Assembly (NCBI GenBank): GCA_963920765.1
Contig: OY987247.1
Span: 22,044,471-22,108,470 of the forward strand
Length of the DNA stretch: 64,000 nt
Source: Ulota crispa
Taxonomy: Eukaryota > Streptophyta > Bryopsida > Orthotrichales > Orthotrichaceae
Direction of reading: 5' to 3'
Shown: positions 1 to 11,990 of the stretch, piece after piece
Layout of the letters: the number at the start of each line of letters is the position of its first letter
Numbering within the stretch: the stretch's first letter is position 1
Program-made: the position numbers and the translations under genes
The notes under the pieces: model-generated
What the model saw: the letters and a program-made list of their open reading frames with translations, nothing else
The model's database searches: none
Told to the model about the DNA's origin: nothing

Positions 1-1472
1 ACCATAAATCATCTTGTTCAGCTTAGTAGAGTGTTCTGCTCTACATTTGAGCCGCATATTGCACATCTAGCATATCCTTGATGTGCAAAACCTCCCACAG
101 TTCCATATCCAGGGTAATCGTGTATTGTCCACAGTAAAACGGCCCAAAGATTGAATTCCTTCTTTCCCATGTCTTTGTTCACATTGTATGCATCAACAAC
201 TCTCCACAAGAGCATCAATTCCTCTAGCAAAGGTTCTAAATAATTATCAAATACTTCCAAAGCCACTGATTGCTTCCCAGGGATCATGAGTGCCAAAAAT
301 ACAAAGAACTTCTTGGTACACAACTAGGGAGGCAGGTTGTAGTTTAGTAGAGTAACTAGCCAAGTAGACCAATTGGATCTGTTTTGCTTGAAAGGATTGA
401 CATCGTCAACTGCAAGTGCAAAGTGGACATTTCTTGCATCTTCTTTAAATGTGGGGTCAACTACTTCATGGAAATGTTTCCACGCCCTAGAATCGCATGG
501 ATGCCTAACAAGGTTGTCTCCACCAACCTTGTTGCTATAATTTTCATTATGCCACCTAAACAGTTTTGATATAGTTGGACTATGAAACATTCTTTGCAAT
601 CTAGGAATCAGGGGGAAGTGTCATAGGACCTTAACTGGAAACTTTTGTTGTACCTCGTCTATAAACCGAGGACCATTGCATTTAGGACATTGTACAACAT
701 TGGCATAGTTGCCTCAAAATAGCACACAACCATTCTTGCAAGCGTGTATTGAATTATAAGACAATCCAAGCTTGCTCGTCAAGGACATTGCCCCATAATA
801 ATTACGAGGTCAATAGTTTTCAGACGAAAGGATGTGACTGTGGAGAAGAGCAAGTAACTCATTGGCTAAACTATTGCCAACCCCATGGACCGTACAAACA
901 TTCATAATTGGAATAGTTGCAGCAAGCTGTGTACTCCTTGAATTGTTGTACAAGGGTTTCAAGGCCTCTTCTAGTACTTGCGGTTCAAAGCTTGTAAATG
1001 GCATGTTGTTGCATTCACCTTCTCTAACCACGTTAACATCAAAGCTTGAACTACGCTGGGAATTATCATGGATGTCGTCCCTCACTGCAAAAGCTTCTTG
1101 GACTTTGGCTTGGATTCTTCTTTCATCTCCAAAAATGTTGTTCATCAACTTGGTAGTGTCCACATGTGCATCAATCTCCCTTTTCTTCTTAATGGTTGAC
1201 TTAGTGTGTAGGACCTCTTCCTAGTTGTCATCTAAAGAATTTGTCTCCCCAAGTCCTCTCCAAATCTTGAATTTAGGTGCTCTTTTGGAACTTGTCAAGT
1301 GGTCTTGAATGGTTGACAATAAAAATTTCCTCCTACCTTTGCAAACATTGCAAGGGCACTGCACCTGCCTAAGGTTCATAGAAGTGGCTCTCATAACCTC
1401 CCTTGACCATAACATTTTGGCTTGCCGGCATTGCCTACTATAGTCAGGAATTGGAAGCTTTAATGCTTCCAT
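1..1472 (-). pseudogene. CACTA (En/Spm) TNP2-like transposase, decayed, truncated by the window edge
   Basis: One minus-strand frame runs from an ATG at 1470-1472 to about 18 with no frameshift until its end. The N-terminal part (1221-1472) looks like the transposase-associated domain, with CPCNVCKGRRKF-type cysteines. The downstream part matches the TNP2 transposase family: IHACKNGCVLF, a CPKC pair, FPLIPRLQRMF, NLPP followed by LCTKKFF, LALMIPGKQS and AVLLWTIHDYPGYG. The enzyme family cuts and joins CACTA transposons in the nucleus. In-frame stops lie at 1221-1223 (TAG), 810-812, 714-716 and 621-623 (TGA) and 324-326 (TAG, where the family has Trp). At 18-40 the family pattern (KLNKMIY) continues in another frame, so there is also a small frameshift. 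The catalytic C-terminal half lies beyond base 1. It cannot make a full transposase. The family call is secure; the exon structure at the 5' end is not. Confidence 0.88.
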
Positions 1473-1499
1473 CTGTTGACACTACATGTTCCCAGGGAC

Positions 1500-1640
1500 A
1501 CCTAGATTAATCCATGTACAACAACTAATATATGACTAAAATATGACTTCTCATAGTACAACTTAAATATGACTTGTGACCATCACCAAAGTCATATTTT
1601 AGTCATGTCATAGTTGTACATGACAACTTTGTTGTTGTTA
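1500..1640. repeat. Short direct and inverted repeats upstream of the TNP2 remnant (subterminal-like)
   Basis: ATATGACTAAAATATGACTT, AAATATGACTTGTGA and the inverse AGTCATATTTTAGTCATG, plus TGTACAAC and GTTGTACA, are clustered here. The same TATATGACTAAAA word dominates the arrays near 24.5 and 27.1-27.6 kb. CACTA elements carry short repeated binding sites near their ends, so this is probably the subterminal region of the element holding the transposase. No terminal CACTA end was identified. Confidence 0.45.
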
Positions 1641-1941
1641 AATGGTGGCAGCTGTAGCGGTATGAAGGAAGTTATGAATTCCAAAGAAATTCAGAAAGAC
1701 ATGTCTTACCTCTTCCATGGAGAAGCAATTAGAGGATTCAATGGTAACTTTGTAGGAACTAATGAAAGAGGAGATCAATGCCACTCCCCACCCATTCTTG
1801 CTAGTTGCTTCCAAAAGTGTGTTGAAACTTGATTGCAATTCTCCTTCTAGTTGTCTAGCGAGTAGCTTTCAAGAATTTGCCTTAGCCAAAGTATGCAAAT
1901 CTAAAAATAATCCTACCAGCTTGCGGCTGTTATTTAAGTAA

Positions 1942-2163
1942 AAAGATTACGTTAGTCTTAGAAGAAAAGGTGATGATCTAGAAGATGCAAAGGAGCAAGT
2001 AGAATGCTCTAGAAAAGATATGGTGCAGATAGAAGATGCAAAGGTGCAAGTAGAAGGCTCTACAGAGAAAGGAAAATGTCTTTACAAACTTCAAAGGGAT
2101 GCACGCATAGCTTTTCTTGCCACTCAAATTGTTCTTCTACAAATTGCTAGTGAAGAGCTGTGA
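1942..2163 (+). pseudogene. Small open frame, coiled-coil-like, unrecognised
   Basis: A 73-codon open stretch between stops, with an ATG at 2020. It contains two similar charged segments (LEDAKEQVE and IEDAKVQVE) followed by a hydrophobic tail that ends in a TGA. The internal repetition and low stop density hint at a coding remnant, possibly part of the adjacent CACTA element. It matches nothing I recognise and may be chance. Confidence 0.2.
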
Positions 2164-4441
2164 ATGAAAGACCAATCTTCCTTTTTGTGTCAAATTCTCC
2201 ATGTATTCAATTTGTGTAAGTTTCAAAATTTGGGCGGCAACGTACAATATACAACAGTCGCCAAGCATTAATCACATTTGAGGCAGTTGCACATTAGTCA
2301 TACTTTAGTTATTTTTTGGTAAGACTCATGCCTATGAAGTTAGATTTTAGTAAGTAGATAGTGACAATATAGTCATTCAATGTATAGGCGAGTAGTTGGC
2401 AACAATTTGATAAGTTTTGGAAGATTCCAACAATTTCTACTCACGTGAGATACTTCCTATTCTTGTACTCCCATTCAATATTTCATTTTTTGCAGAAAAC
2501 AAAGTGATAATTTATCCAATGTTGTTGACATTATTTTGCGTAGGAGGTGTGCATCATGTTGTCCTTGTAAACCATCAAAGGTTGCCACTTCATCACTTCC
2601 ACCACGTCCTCCTAGGAGAAGTCCCCTGCTAGAAGGAGGTCCTCCAAATAACAATGTCAATTGTGGACAGGGAGGAATTCCAAGGTGTAGCAAGGATTTT
2701 GGAGGGGTGACTGCATTGGTCTTGGACATTGGTACTTAAAGTGAACCTAGTGAAAGTAGCCAAAACAATCTTCCAAGGAGAGTTATTTGGCCTCACTCCA
2801 AGGTTTTCCATGGACAATTACCTTAGCCAACTCCAAGCTCGCGCGGAGGGGCGGAAATAACTTTGCTTGGGCTGCTTCCAATAGCAAGACTTGCTTTTCT
2901 ACACACACAAGCCAACCAAGTTCCATTATGTACCCATACTAAGTTAAATGTTGCTAGAGGCATGCATATTAGGAAAATGGTGCAAGTATTGGTCTCCATC
3001 CTTGTTGCGGCCGGGTGACTCTCCAAATTAGGTAAATGTGCAAGGGACCTTGAAAGGGATCAATTCTTGTCCATCTATGTTTGTAGGCATTCTGCTTTAA
3101 TTACTATCCAGCTAAGTTACCGCATTCTAGAAGCACAGAAGATTTAATTTTCAAGTTTGTGCTTGTAGAATCACTAAAATAGTAGAAGACAATTAATTGC
3201 AGAAATTTGGCTTTGGATCCATGCAACAAACCTTGCAGCACTAATTGGGACTCGCAGCAACCTTGGACGCACTACCGCGCAAACCAAGAATAGCGTGCAC
3301 TTTTGGGTGCAAATTGGCAATTTAAAGCCATTACGCAAAGTGAATTGGGCACGCAAAGGAGCCCCTCAGCGGTGTGAACGAGGACTCACAAGCAATCCGC
3401 TGTGCATATTGGCACTTAGAAGCACACTAGGGCGCTAATCACCACTTGCAGGCACCTCCCATGCACCTTGCAACTAGTTAGCAACACGTATAGGCAGTTA
3501 TTGGCGTGATTAGGGTTTAGGCTGTGAACAAGGTTGAAACAACCATTTTGAGTATGAGTAATTGCAAGTGACATTTTATGCTTATTTCAATCATGCTTTG
3601 GATGTTCTTGTGGTCAATTTTGTTGCCGTTGTTCTTGGCTTCATCGAGAAGAGCATTGAGGTTGTCCTCCCATTATTAGCTAATTGATAGTTTGCGTGTC
3701 TCAAAATTTATTGAAGGGACTACTGAGGTTTGCAAGATTGTGGCTAGGGTTTAATGGCTTAGCGAGAGAAGATTTGGTTGCTTCCAATGCTTTTTTAGCA
3801 GAGAATGCAAACTTTGAATTACACTTTATAAGGTGCAAGGGTGAGGGGATATTGATTGCTGATTTCCATATGCTATACGCTTTAGCTGTGTAACTTGCTT
3901 TGTTGCACTTTTTGGAGTTGCTAGCTAGCAGTCTAAGTTCAAAGTTTATGGCATTTTTGAGTGCTTGAAAGATGTGTAGACAAGGTTTGTTTGAAAGGCT
4001 TTGAGTTTTTGCAAAGATTGCTACTTTGCTTGAAGCACATTAGGGTTTGAAATAATTGTGCAAGTTCCGTGTGTACTCAATGAGTTAAGTATGACTTGGA
4101 TTGGTTTGTGTTGTATGGTGTAGGTTGTGGGTCGTGAAATTATGTGATTTGTCTAGTCAACTATTGCTTTTGAAGCTCCTTTTTTCTATTCCCTCCCTCA
4201 CCTCCTTTTAAGCAAAGCTACGGGGTCTTTCCTTGCTCTCTTATCTTGTAATGGAACCAATTTGGCGGATATCTCTTGTACTAATATTGGTAGTTTTGAT
4301 GTTTAGAATTGGTTACTGTTGACTGGTAAGAATGTTACTAGGGTATTTGTTGGAGACTTGAATGTTGGTTATTGCAATTGCAACTATCTCATACCACCAC
4401 ATAACTTACATCCTTTGCTACTAAAATCTTCCATTTTCTAT
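2164..4441. other. Stretch with no recognised gene
   Basis: Only short frames occur here, none with a recognisable motif. Around 3200-3480 the sequence is locally richer in GC, with scattered GCAC/GCGC words, but no repeat unit or coding pattern could be defined. Confidence 0.5.
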
Positions 4442-4571
4442 CACTACAAGAAAACCATGGTCAAATCTACAAGAAGTTGACAAAAATTGTAACCTATTCT
4501 ACAGTCTATTGTAGAATAGGTCACAATTTTTGTCAACTTTTTGTAGATTTGACCATGATTTTCTTGTAGTG
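4442..4571. mobile_element. CACTA-ended MITE (130 bp)
   Basis: The element starts CACTACAAGAAAACCATGG and ends CCATGATTTTCTTGTAGTG, and the two halves pair over almost the whole length (hairpin). The termini are those of CACTA elements. Flanks are TAT on the left and TAC on the right, a near match to the expected 3-bp target duplication. A second copy of the family lies near 45.85-45.98 kb. It is non-coding. Confidence 0.8.
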
Positions 4572-5440
4572 TACATTGCAATTAGTCCTTATTCACATCA
4601 AAACTCATGGTTGGAACCTTAGCTATTTTGAAGTTTTAGAATTTTGGTGTGTGCTCAGATAAAGTGCTTCTTTGCTTTTAATATTTGTGAGCTAAAATGT
4701 GAGTGACAAGGAATAAAGTCTTGGATATGCACAAATGACGGACTTTATTGGATTGAATGGCTTCTAAGTGAGCTGCTACTTGTTTATGGTTAAAGGGACA
4801 ATTTCAGCATTGCTTTTGGAGTAGCTTAGTTTGTTTGCAATTGAAAGTCAAGTGTGACTCAACTTCAAGTGAGCTCACCTCTCAAAGTAAGGTTGCCTTT
4901 TTGCCATTTATCTCTTCAAAGTAAGTTTTCTTTTTATTGTCATATCGTCACAAGTCATGTAGGGTTTCTTTGTTTGTGAATACTCCTGCTCGAGGAGATT
5001 CTGGAGCTTGTGTCAAAAAATTGCTACATGACAAGTACTTATGTCGCAACCTAAAAAGTCAACTTTAGAATTTTAGACAATAGAAATATGTAAAATCTTC
5101 CTATTCAAATTATTTTTTTGTTTTTACATAGTAAAATGGAGAAGTTTATCAAAATTATCCATTAAGGAATTTTGCAGTTCCTTAAGTAGTTTAAACAATT
5201 AACAAGAGATTCATGATTTCCTGCCAAACCAGAAATAGTTTCTTGTTCAAATCGGAAATATTTGCCCAAAATTATAAACTAGATTATATGGCATGCCGAT
5301 GGGACAAATTCCGGTAACGATAAACGCGCCGCCTGGTGGCCAACGGTCACTAATGGAAGAATTACAAATAATGGCAACGGTTTATCCCGTAATTATTATT
5401 ACAGGAACGGTTGCAACAGTTCAATGGGGGGAATCTTGAT
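4572..5440. other. Upstream region of the 5616-7370 frame
   Basis: No gene is seen. From about 5290 the composition becomes richer in GC (CCGGTAACGATAAACGCGCC), unlike the flanks. This suggests that the promoter and leader of the following frame arrived with it. Confidence 0.35.
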
Positions 5441-5447
5441 CATGAGC

Positions 5448-5456
5448 TTATAAAGG
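5448..5456 (+). promoter_or_regulatory. TATA box candidate
   Basis: TTATAAAGG lies about 165 bases before the ATG at 5616. A leader of roughly 130 bases without a strong start codon would follow. It is placed as a plant TATA box should be for the frame downstream. No transcript data support it. Confidence 0.4.
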
Positions 5457-5615
5457 AGAAGGCGAGCTCATTTCCAAAGTCTCGTTCATCTTGTTTCTTG
5501 ATCCTTGCTCTTTGCGCATTAGTTTTGTGAGAAGAGTGTGGAAGTGCTGTGAGCGGTAGGCTATCCAGTGGAGTGAGTTGTTGGTTGCAGGTTTTCTTCA
5601 CCCACTTTTCGAGCC

Positions 5616-7370
5616 ATGGATAGGACAGATAAAGGAGAGGAAGCGCCGATTGCTCTTAGGTTGGTAGTTCCAAGAGTTCCCGTGGATCCTGACAAGAGAG
5701 AGATGTTAGAAGAGGATCTGTGCCAAATGGGTTGCGAGGGATTCCTTAAGGTTCCTTGGGGTTTGGAAGACAAGAAGATGGTCCGGGAATTGTTATGGGA
5801 TCCAACAAGACAATGGGACAACTCTAAACGAGCTCATCCAGATACTTGGTCGGAAGAGGTCAAGACTGGAGTATACTCCTTTGTGAGAGCAAGAGAGGGT
5901 CTTTGCCCTTAGGGAGAGGAATATAGCAAGGGGAAGTTCACATCAAGAGTAGACTCTAAAAACGGGTACTTGATCATTGATTGTAAGAAAAACCGGGAGA
6001 GGCAAGTCCTAGAATTGTTGGTTCCTATTTTGCTTTTGGATAGACCTACCACCCTCACCCTTACCTATGCTAACACCATCTTTGGTGCACTATTTTTGGA
6101 GAGAGCAAAAAATTGGGGGTTAGTTGTCAGAGATTTAGTGTTGAAATTAGTGAACTCAATGGGAAACACCAAACCATCAAGGCTCAATCCCTTCTTGTTC
6201 CATTTGTATAAACATCTGGAATTATTAAAGGACAAGGAGAATAGAACCTATGAAGCTGCCAAGGTGATGATGAGATTTGACATCACTCCAGAATTGGAAC
6301 TTGAACAGGAATCAGAGCAAGAAGAAGAACCAAAAACTATAGTAGAAGAGCCCCTCAAACCAAAGAGACAAGAGCATGCCAAGGACAAGGGCAATGAACC
6401 TGCCGAGGCTTCCGGATCTCTAGCAAAGCCAATCAAGAAGAACCCATAGAACTACAAGGATAAGGACCCTTTTTTTGACATTATTAGTCAGATTCAGAGG
6501 ATCCATGAGGCAGTCATGTCTGATAGAGATGTTTTCTACAACCTACTTGTATTGACGGACGCTGTCCATCAAAACAAGCTCTATGAGATGATGAAGGATA
6601 TATATTGGAGCAAGAAGAAGAGCCGAATGGAGGTGCAAAACCTATCCGGACAAGTGACAGCCTTCACCTCACAACTGCAACAGCAATCACAAGAGGACAA
6701 GTTAGTCCAACATGCTAACCAAGATATGGCTCAGCTCCGAAGTATGGTCGCCATTTCGGGAAACACGATGGCAAAGGCTTAGCAATTTGATGAGGAAGTA
6801 CTAAAGATAGGATTAGGAATGAGTGCCAAGCTTGTAGGGGTATTGGTGGAATATGCAAGCAAGATGGAGGAAACGTTGCAAGAGATGCGGACAATTCTGC
6901 ATGGTCAGAGCAAGCTGCCAGGTGAAGGAAAATGATCCTGGAGAAAGGAAGCCACACTTGCCCAAAAAGTTCCACCTTTGCCATTTTCTTGTCCTGTTGT
7001 GAAGGAAGGACTAGAGGAAGTGACAACATCTCGTTTCGTGCGGTTGCCTAGCAAGTTTGACTTTGGACCTAGAGAAAGGTCAACACTTGGATTGCATACC
7101 TAGAGTCAGACGCAGGTAATTCTTGACAGTGGAGGTGTCCTCCGAATGTTGAGTTTTGTCAAGAGGAAACGTACTCCTCAACGCTCCAAGGAGTTGACAT
7201 CCCCAGTCCCAACAATGGACTTGGATGACAAACCCTCTACCTCTAGCACAGGTAGTGAAGAGGAGACCAAGACTGCAATGGAATCTTCTGAGGATATGAA
7301 CCCAAAAGCTGTCAGGGTAACAAAGGGGAAGCGCGCAAAGAAGAAAGCAAAAGCAGCAAGAAGTTCTTGA
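5616..7370 (+). pseudogene. Long decayed reading frame of unknown function (about 585 codons)
   Basis: A single plus-strand frame runs from ATG 5616 to TGA at 7368-7370. It is broken by only a few stops (near 5910, 6447, 6780, 6933 and 7101) and has no frameshift, so it was recently one protein. The N-terminal 270 residues look globular (HPDTWSEEVKTGVYSFVRAR, NGYLIIDCKK, LTYANTIFGALFLERAKNWG, PFLFHLYKHLELL). An acidic and Lys-rich linker follows (about 6290-6430). Next comes a probable coiled coil (about 6500-6900; Gln- and Met-rich heptads), then a Ser/Thr-rich, very basic tail ending KKKAKAARSS. It is richer in GC than its surroundings, and a purine-rich tract (AAATAAAGGGGAGG) follows at about 7491. 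The frame resembles the gag-like or unknown ORF of a non-autonomous retroelement, or a multicopy plant gene family. I found no long terminal repeats and no polymerase. Function unknown. Confidence 0.6.
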
Positions 7371-10300
7371 GCTTCAGCTCAATGACCCCAGACACATAAT
7401 AGCGCCGCCAAACCAGCCGCACTTGCAGCAAAGAAGAAGAAGAAGAATAACTAGCTCTCACCTAATATAAAGTGTTAGTTTGTATTTTGAAATAAAGGGG
7501 AGGCTTTTACAAGAAGTTAGGGATGACATTTTGTTTTGCTATTCTCAGGATTGTAGATCCCAGATTTCAGGATTTAAGATCCACTTTTAGGGGCAGCTTG
7601 CTGTGAGAGTTTAGACCCACCTTTTGTGGATTGGAGAATGAAACATGTCATTTTCTAATCAATAACTTTACCTTCAAGAAGCTTTTCAATGATTCCTAGG
7701 GATTCGTTATGAGAGGCGACTATTCCATTGTTGCCTTGGGCATTATTATATTTTTGATTTTCTTTCTGCATAACAAGTTCTAGATTTCAACTTCAGAGTC
7801 TTGAGTTGATGATTTGGTGCAATGTTGGTATGCCGGCAATGCTAGAACCATTGTTTTGTGCGGGTAGCCGGACGTTGAGCATGAAGAAAACAGAGGTAGT
7901 CCTTGGATCCTGTCTGATCAGGTTTTTGTAGCATTATTGAGGTGGTTGGAAAATTGCGTGTTTTATGGGGCAATTGTTGTTTGGGTTTATGATCTGCATA
8001 CTCTTGTGAGGGAAAGTCAGTCTTAGATTAGATGCAATCCAGATAGCAATCCCAATGCATGCTAGTTGATGATTGAGAGGTTCTACTACTACCAAGAGTG
8101 ATTGTGAGCAAAGGAACAAGGATCCTTTAAGTATCCGGTTACCATTTTAGCACTAGAAATCATGTCAAGAAGGATCCATTGTTGTAGTAATTTGGGGTTG
8201 TAAGGGTTTCCTGAGTGACATGTCCGTCTAGAACCATTTCTGGATTGGCTATGAGGAAGTAATTGCATCCTGTTGTCCTTGTGTTCTTTGTTGTTATTTT
8301 ATTTAGTGATACTTCATTCACTATAAACTATCAAAGGGTAGGAACTCATGTTGCCTTCCTTAATCAAATAGCAAAATCCTTTGCTATAAAGGCTAAACTT
8401 ATCTTATCATTGTTAAATATCCTAACCGGAACCAGATAAAATAGCAAACATTTGGATAATCATTTGGATATTCTGGTTATTTTGTGTGTGTGTGTTTGTC
8501 TTTGTGTGTTGTTACAAATTCTAAACAAGGTTTTACTATCCTGTTCCAATCATCTTAAGGATCTACAAACTAAATCTCTAAAGGAATAATAAACAAGTCA
8601 CTTTATTGGCATTTTCACACTTTTGAATGCTAATAAGAGGATAAGTACTTTCTTGTGCTACGACAACTTCCATGACTTGTCCTTACCTTTGAATGTTAAG
8701 TTCCTTTCTTTTTTTTTCTTTAAAATTGTGCCAATAGGCTTTCAAGTCTCAAGTGTAATTTATGTCCATCCAGCGCCTACTCCTGTACAATGTGTATGGA
8801 TGGGAGAATACTATGTCACTCACAATGGTAACTTTGTCTTCTTAATTTTTGCTCAAGTAATTAAGGTGGATGCTATTGTCAAACCACCATTTGTGAGTAA
8901 TTGCAAGTCACAAATTTGCTGAAGCTTGACACAGCATTGCACTTGCAAATGAATACACCACCGCACAATTCCTTGCTCCTTATTTGCACTCTTCCTTGTT
9001 TCAAGATAGCACTCTAGTCCCACCATGGCTAGTTAGTTTGCCGTATTCCATTCAAACTGCAGTTATTTGATAATTTTGCAAGTATATTGTACAATAATAG
9101 TCTAGTCTACTTTGGAGCATCGTCCATGTTTGTTTCAAACCTCAATTTTATTATGCTCTATCTTGAGAGTGACGTTGAATATAAAAAAAATCCCTCATTT
9201 GCGAGGTCTTGCAAAATAGCGTCTAGAATGAGGAAAATGTTTATTTATTAAGTGTAAATAATTTGTACATATTTGCCCCTTCAACCAACTGCGATTTTAG
9301 TGTCTTGGTTTGTCAGCCCTAATTCTTTAGAAGTTTACTGCTCAAGACTTTGCAATATCACATACATGCACGTAGTGGTTAGATGGGGTGAGGAAGACGC
9401 TACTCTAAATGCAATTGTCTTACCTTGGAGTATATTATGCTTGTTCTATTTTGCATTTTTTTACTTCTATGAATGACAAGACATGAGGCTGCAAAATTTA
9501 TGCATATATAGCCAAACTCAAGGCAATTAGAGTAGGACTATCAAGAATTGGTAGTGCTGAATTTTTTCAATGCTGTCAATACTTTGATAGATGGAGCTAA
9601 ATGCAGTTGCCACCATAGAGATACATTTGGATTTGGGAAACTCATTTTTTGGCTAATTTGTGCTAATGTTGCTTAAAGCAAATTAAGGTTTGAAAAACTT
9701 ATGCAACTTCTATGTACTTAGCATAGTAGTTATTACTTGAAGCACATCCGGGTTTGATAGGGTCTTATATAGTCTAAGTCTGACTTGCTAGTGGTGCTTT
9801 TTTGTCATTACAGGGGGGCTGTAGGTGGGAGGTGTATCACCTGGACTCTTGGAGCACGCGCAAGGACAATTAGAGCAAGTGGAGCTAAGAATGCCTTGCC
9901 AAAGAAGGAAGATGAACACCAATGGCTCTTTGGCAAGGGATTCTAGGGAGTCAACAACTCCTGCAGGGGCGGCAAATCATGGAAAATCAGCTGTCTCTCG
10001 TGTTTTTGTTTTAGGGTTTCATGGAGTTGCTTGGGGCTTCATGGAGTTGCTGAAACTTCATTTCCAAGTACTTTGTTTCTACTTGACATTATGATTGCTT
10101 GTCATAATCTCTGGAGTGACTCCTATCCACCCTTGTTAGTTACTTTGTACATCTATATCTATAATGAAATGTTGTGGGTGTTATGTTTGTGGTGGTTGGT
10201 CATCTCAGATGAAGTATGAATGGATGAAAATTGATAACAAATCCCTGTTACTAAATTTGTAACCAAAATTTCTGTTCTGTAACTAACTGCCGCTGCGAGT

Positions 10301-10480
10301 GCACATCATCACCATGCATGCGCATCGTCACCTCTCCAGCGATGCAAGCTGTCCGTTACTATTTTGATCCTACAAGCGCTCCTTTTTGCTCAAATATTTT
10401 GAACTTCAAATAACTGATGCTTACAGAAATGCTTGGAGTGCATTGAAAACTGATATGGATGATTATAATTTATATTGCAA
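7371..10480. other. No recognised gene
   Basis: 7371-7680 could be the 3' untranslated region of the preceding frame (purine tract, then AATCAATAA at about 7655). Beyond that are only short frames without motifs, a GT-rich microsatellite near 8485-8510, and unassigned AT-rich sequence. Confidence 0.4.
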
Positions 10481-11990
10481 ATTGGGTTGCTCACGCTCAC
10501 TTTGAGAGAAGAAAAACAGCAAATGTATGCACATTCTCAGTCACAATCAATTCAAATTTCTGTACTCACGCTCACTTCGAGTGAAGGAAAACACCAAATG
10601 TTTGCACATTCTTAGTCAGAACCACTTGATATTTTTGCAAGCTGAGTCTCATTTTGAACTCCATAAACTCACTAATGCTAAAGTACTGAGCAAAAAGCAG
10701 CTCGCTCCTCAAATCAATTAAGGCTCTTGGAGGCTCTAGAGATATTCACTGATTATCTAATCATCTTCACAACACATGTATCCTCAGGATTGCTAGATGA
10801 CCCAACCCTCGAGATACTTGAGGAAGTCTTGATATCAAAGAATTGATATCAAGTCCATACTCATTCAATCAATTTTAGCCCAGTTTTTAGCCAAAGGTAT
10901 GCTTAGGCTTGATCAAGGGCTTGCTGGAGGACGTGGTTAGTGAAGAAATTGATTAAACATGTTTACTATACTATTCCAATAAGCTTCAGTCACCTTTTAA
11001 TACTAATGCAATCATGTTTAGCTGCAACTCCATAAGTCCTCTCAACCTCAGGCTTGTTGGATGTCTTGGAAAGTGAAGGAAATACTCACAAATGTTGGAT
11101 AGGTGCATTAGAAGCTGCGCTAGAGATTTGCACTGAAGAGCTGTGTTGGATAGCTGTGAGGACTTACGTACAAATGCTAAAGTGTGCTGCTAATACTTTT
11201 GGCCAAATTGTATCAAGATCAATTTTGTCAATACTAATCCAATCAGTTTTAGCAAAAGGTCTGCTCACACTTTAAGGGCTCATTTGCCTTTTGAGGCAAT
11301 AAAATTAATGTATAAGTTTTAGGAAAAGAGAAAAAGATGCCAAATGTAGCACAATTTTTTTCATATTTTTTCAAACACGGAAAATCTCAAGTGTACAATG
11401 CGTGCATACACATGATAATGCACTGCTAAGCAGTACAAGAAAATGAAATGTTCTCATTGATAGATTGAATTTGATTAAGCATGTCTACAATACTATTCCA
11501 ATAACCTTTGGTTACATTTTAGTCACAGTTCAATATTCATACAATTATTTTTAACCACAGGTCCGTTCAGGCTTCCAATATTGACAAACACTAGAGAGTT
11601 GCAAAGACTTATATACGCTGAAGAGCTGTGAGGGAATCAAAAAGCAATTTGCTTCTCAAGCTTGCATACTCACAAACTTTAGAGAGATGCAATGACTTAA
11701 AAACGCTGAAGAGCTGTGAAGCTCAAATCAATTAAGGCTCTCCAAAGTACTTATTTGATCATCCAATAATCTTCAGTAACAGTTCAATACTGATAGAGAG
11801 TGACAAGTATATTGCACACTTGCAAACATCGGAGACTTGCAAAAAATTTTGAGACATTTGAGCAAGCATTGATGTCAGGTCGATACTGATCCAATCAAGC
11901 AAAGGTCTGCTCAAGCTTGCTCAAGAAGTTGCTGGAGGTTTTGGAGAGTGAAGGGAATACTTACAAACATCGGGCACATAGATGTTTAGC
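10481..11990 (+). repeat. Degenerate tandem array with long, mixed units
   Basis: Phrases recur in the same orientation: CACGCTCACTT with GAA(G)AAAAACA at 10493 and 10567; TCAATTAAGGCTCT at about 10715 and 11725; GAAGAGCTGTG at about 11136, 11620 and 11710; TTGGAAAGTGAAGGAAATAC at about 11065, with a variant near 11950; and GATC...AATCAATTTT/ACTGATCCAATCA at several places. Units are diverged and unequal. No coding capacity is evident. Confidence 0.5.

Noticed and set aside
2475-2739. Overlapping frames with Pro/Gly-rich sequence on both strands
   Set aside because: Composition is driven by a short CCTCC-rich tract. No domain, and antisense overlap argues against coding.
5290-7700. LTR retrotransposon around the 5616-7370 frame
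   Set aside because: No direct terminal repeats, no tRNA primer site and no polymerase or integrase motifs were found. Only a purine-rich tract after the frame fits.
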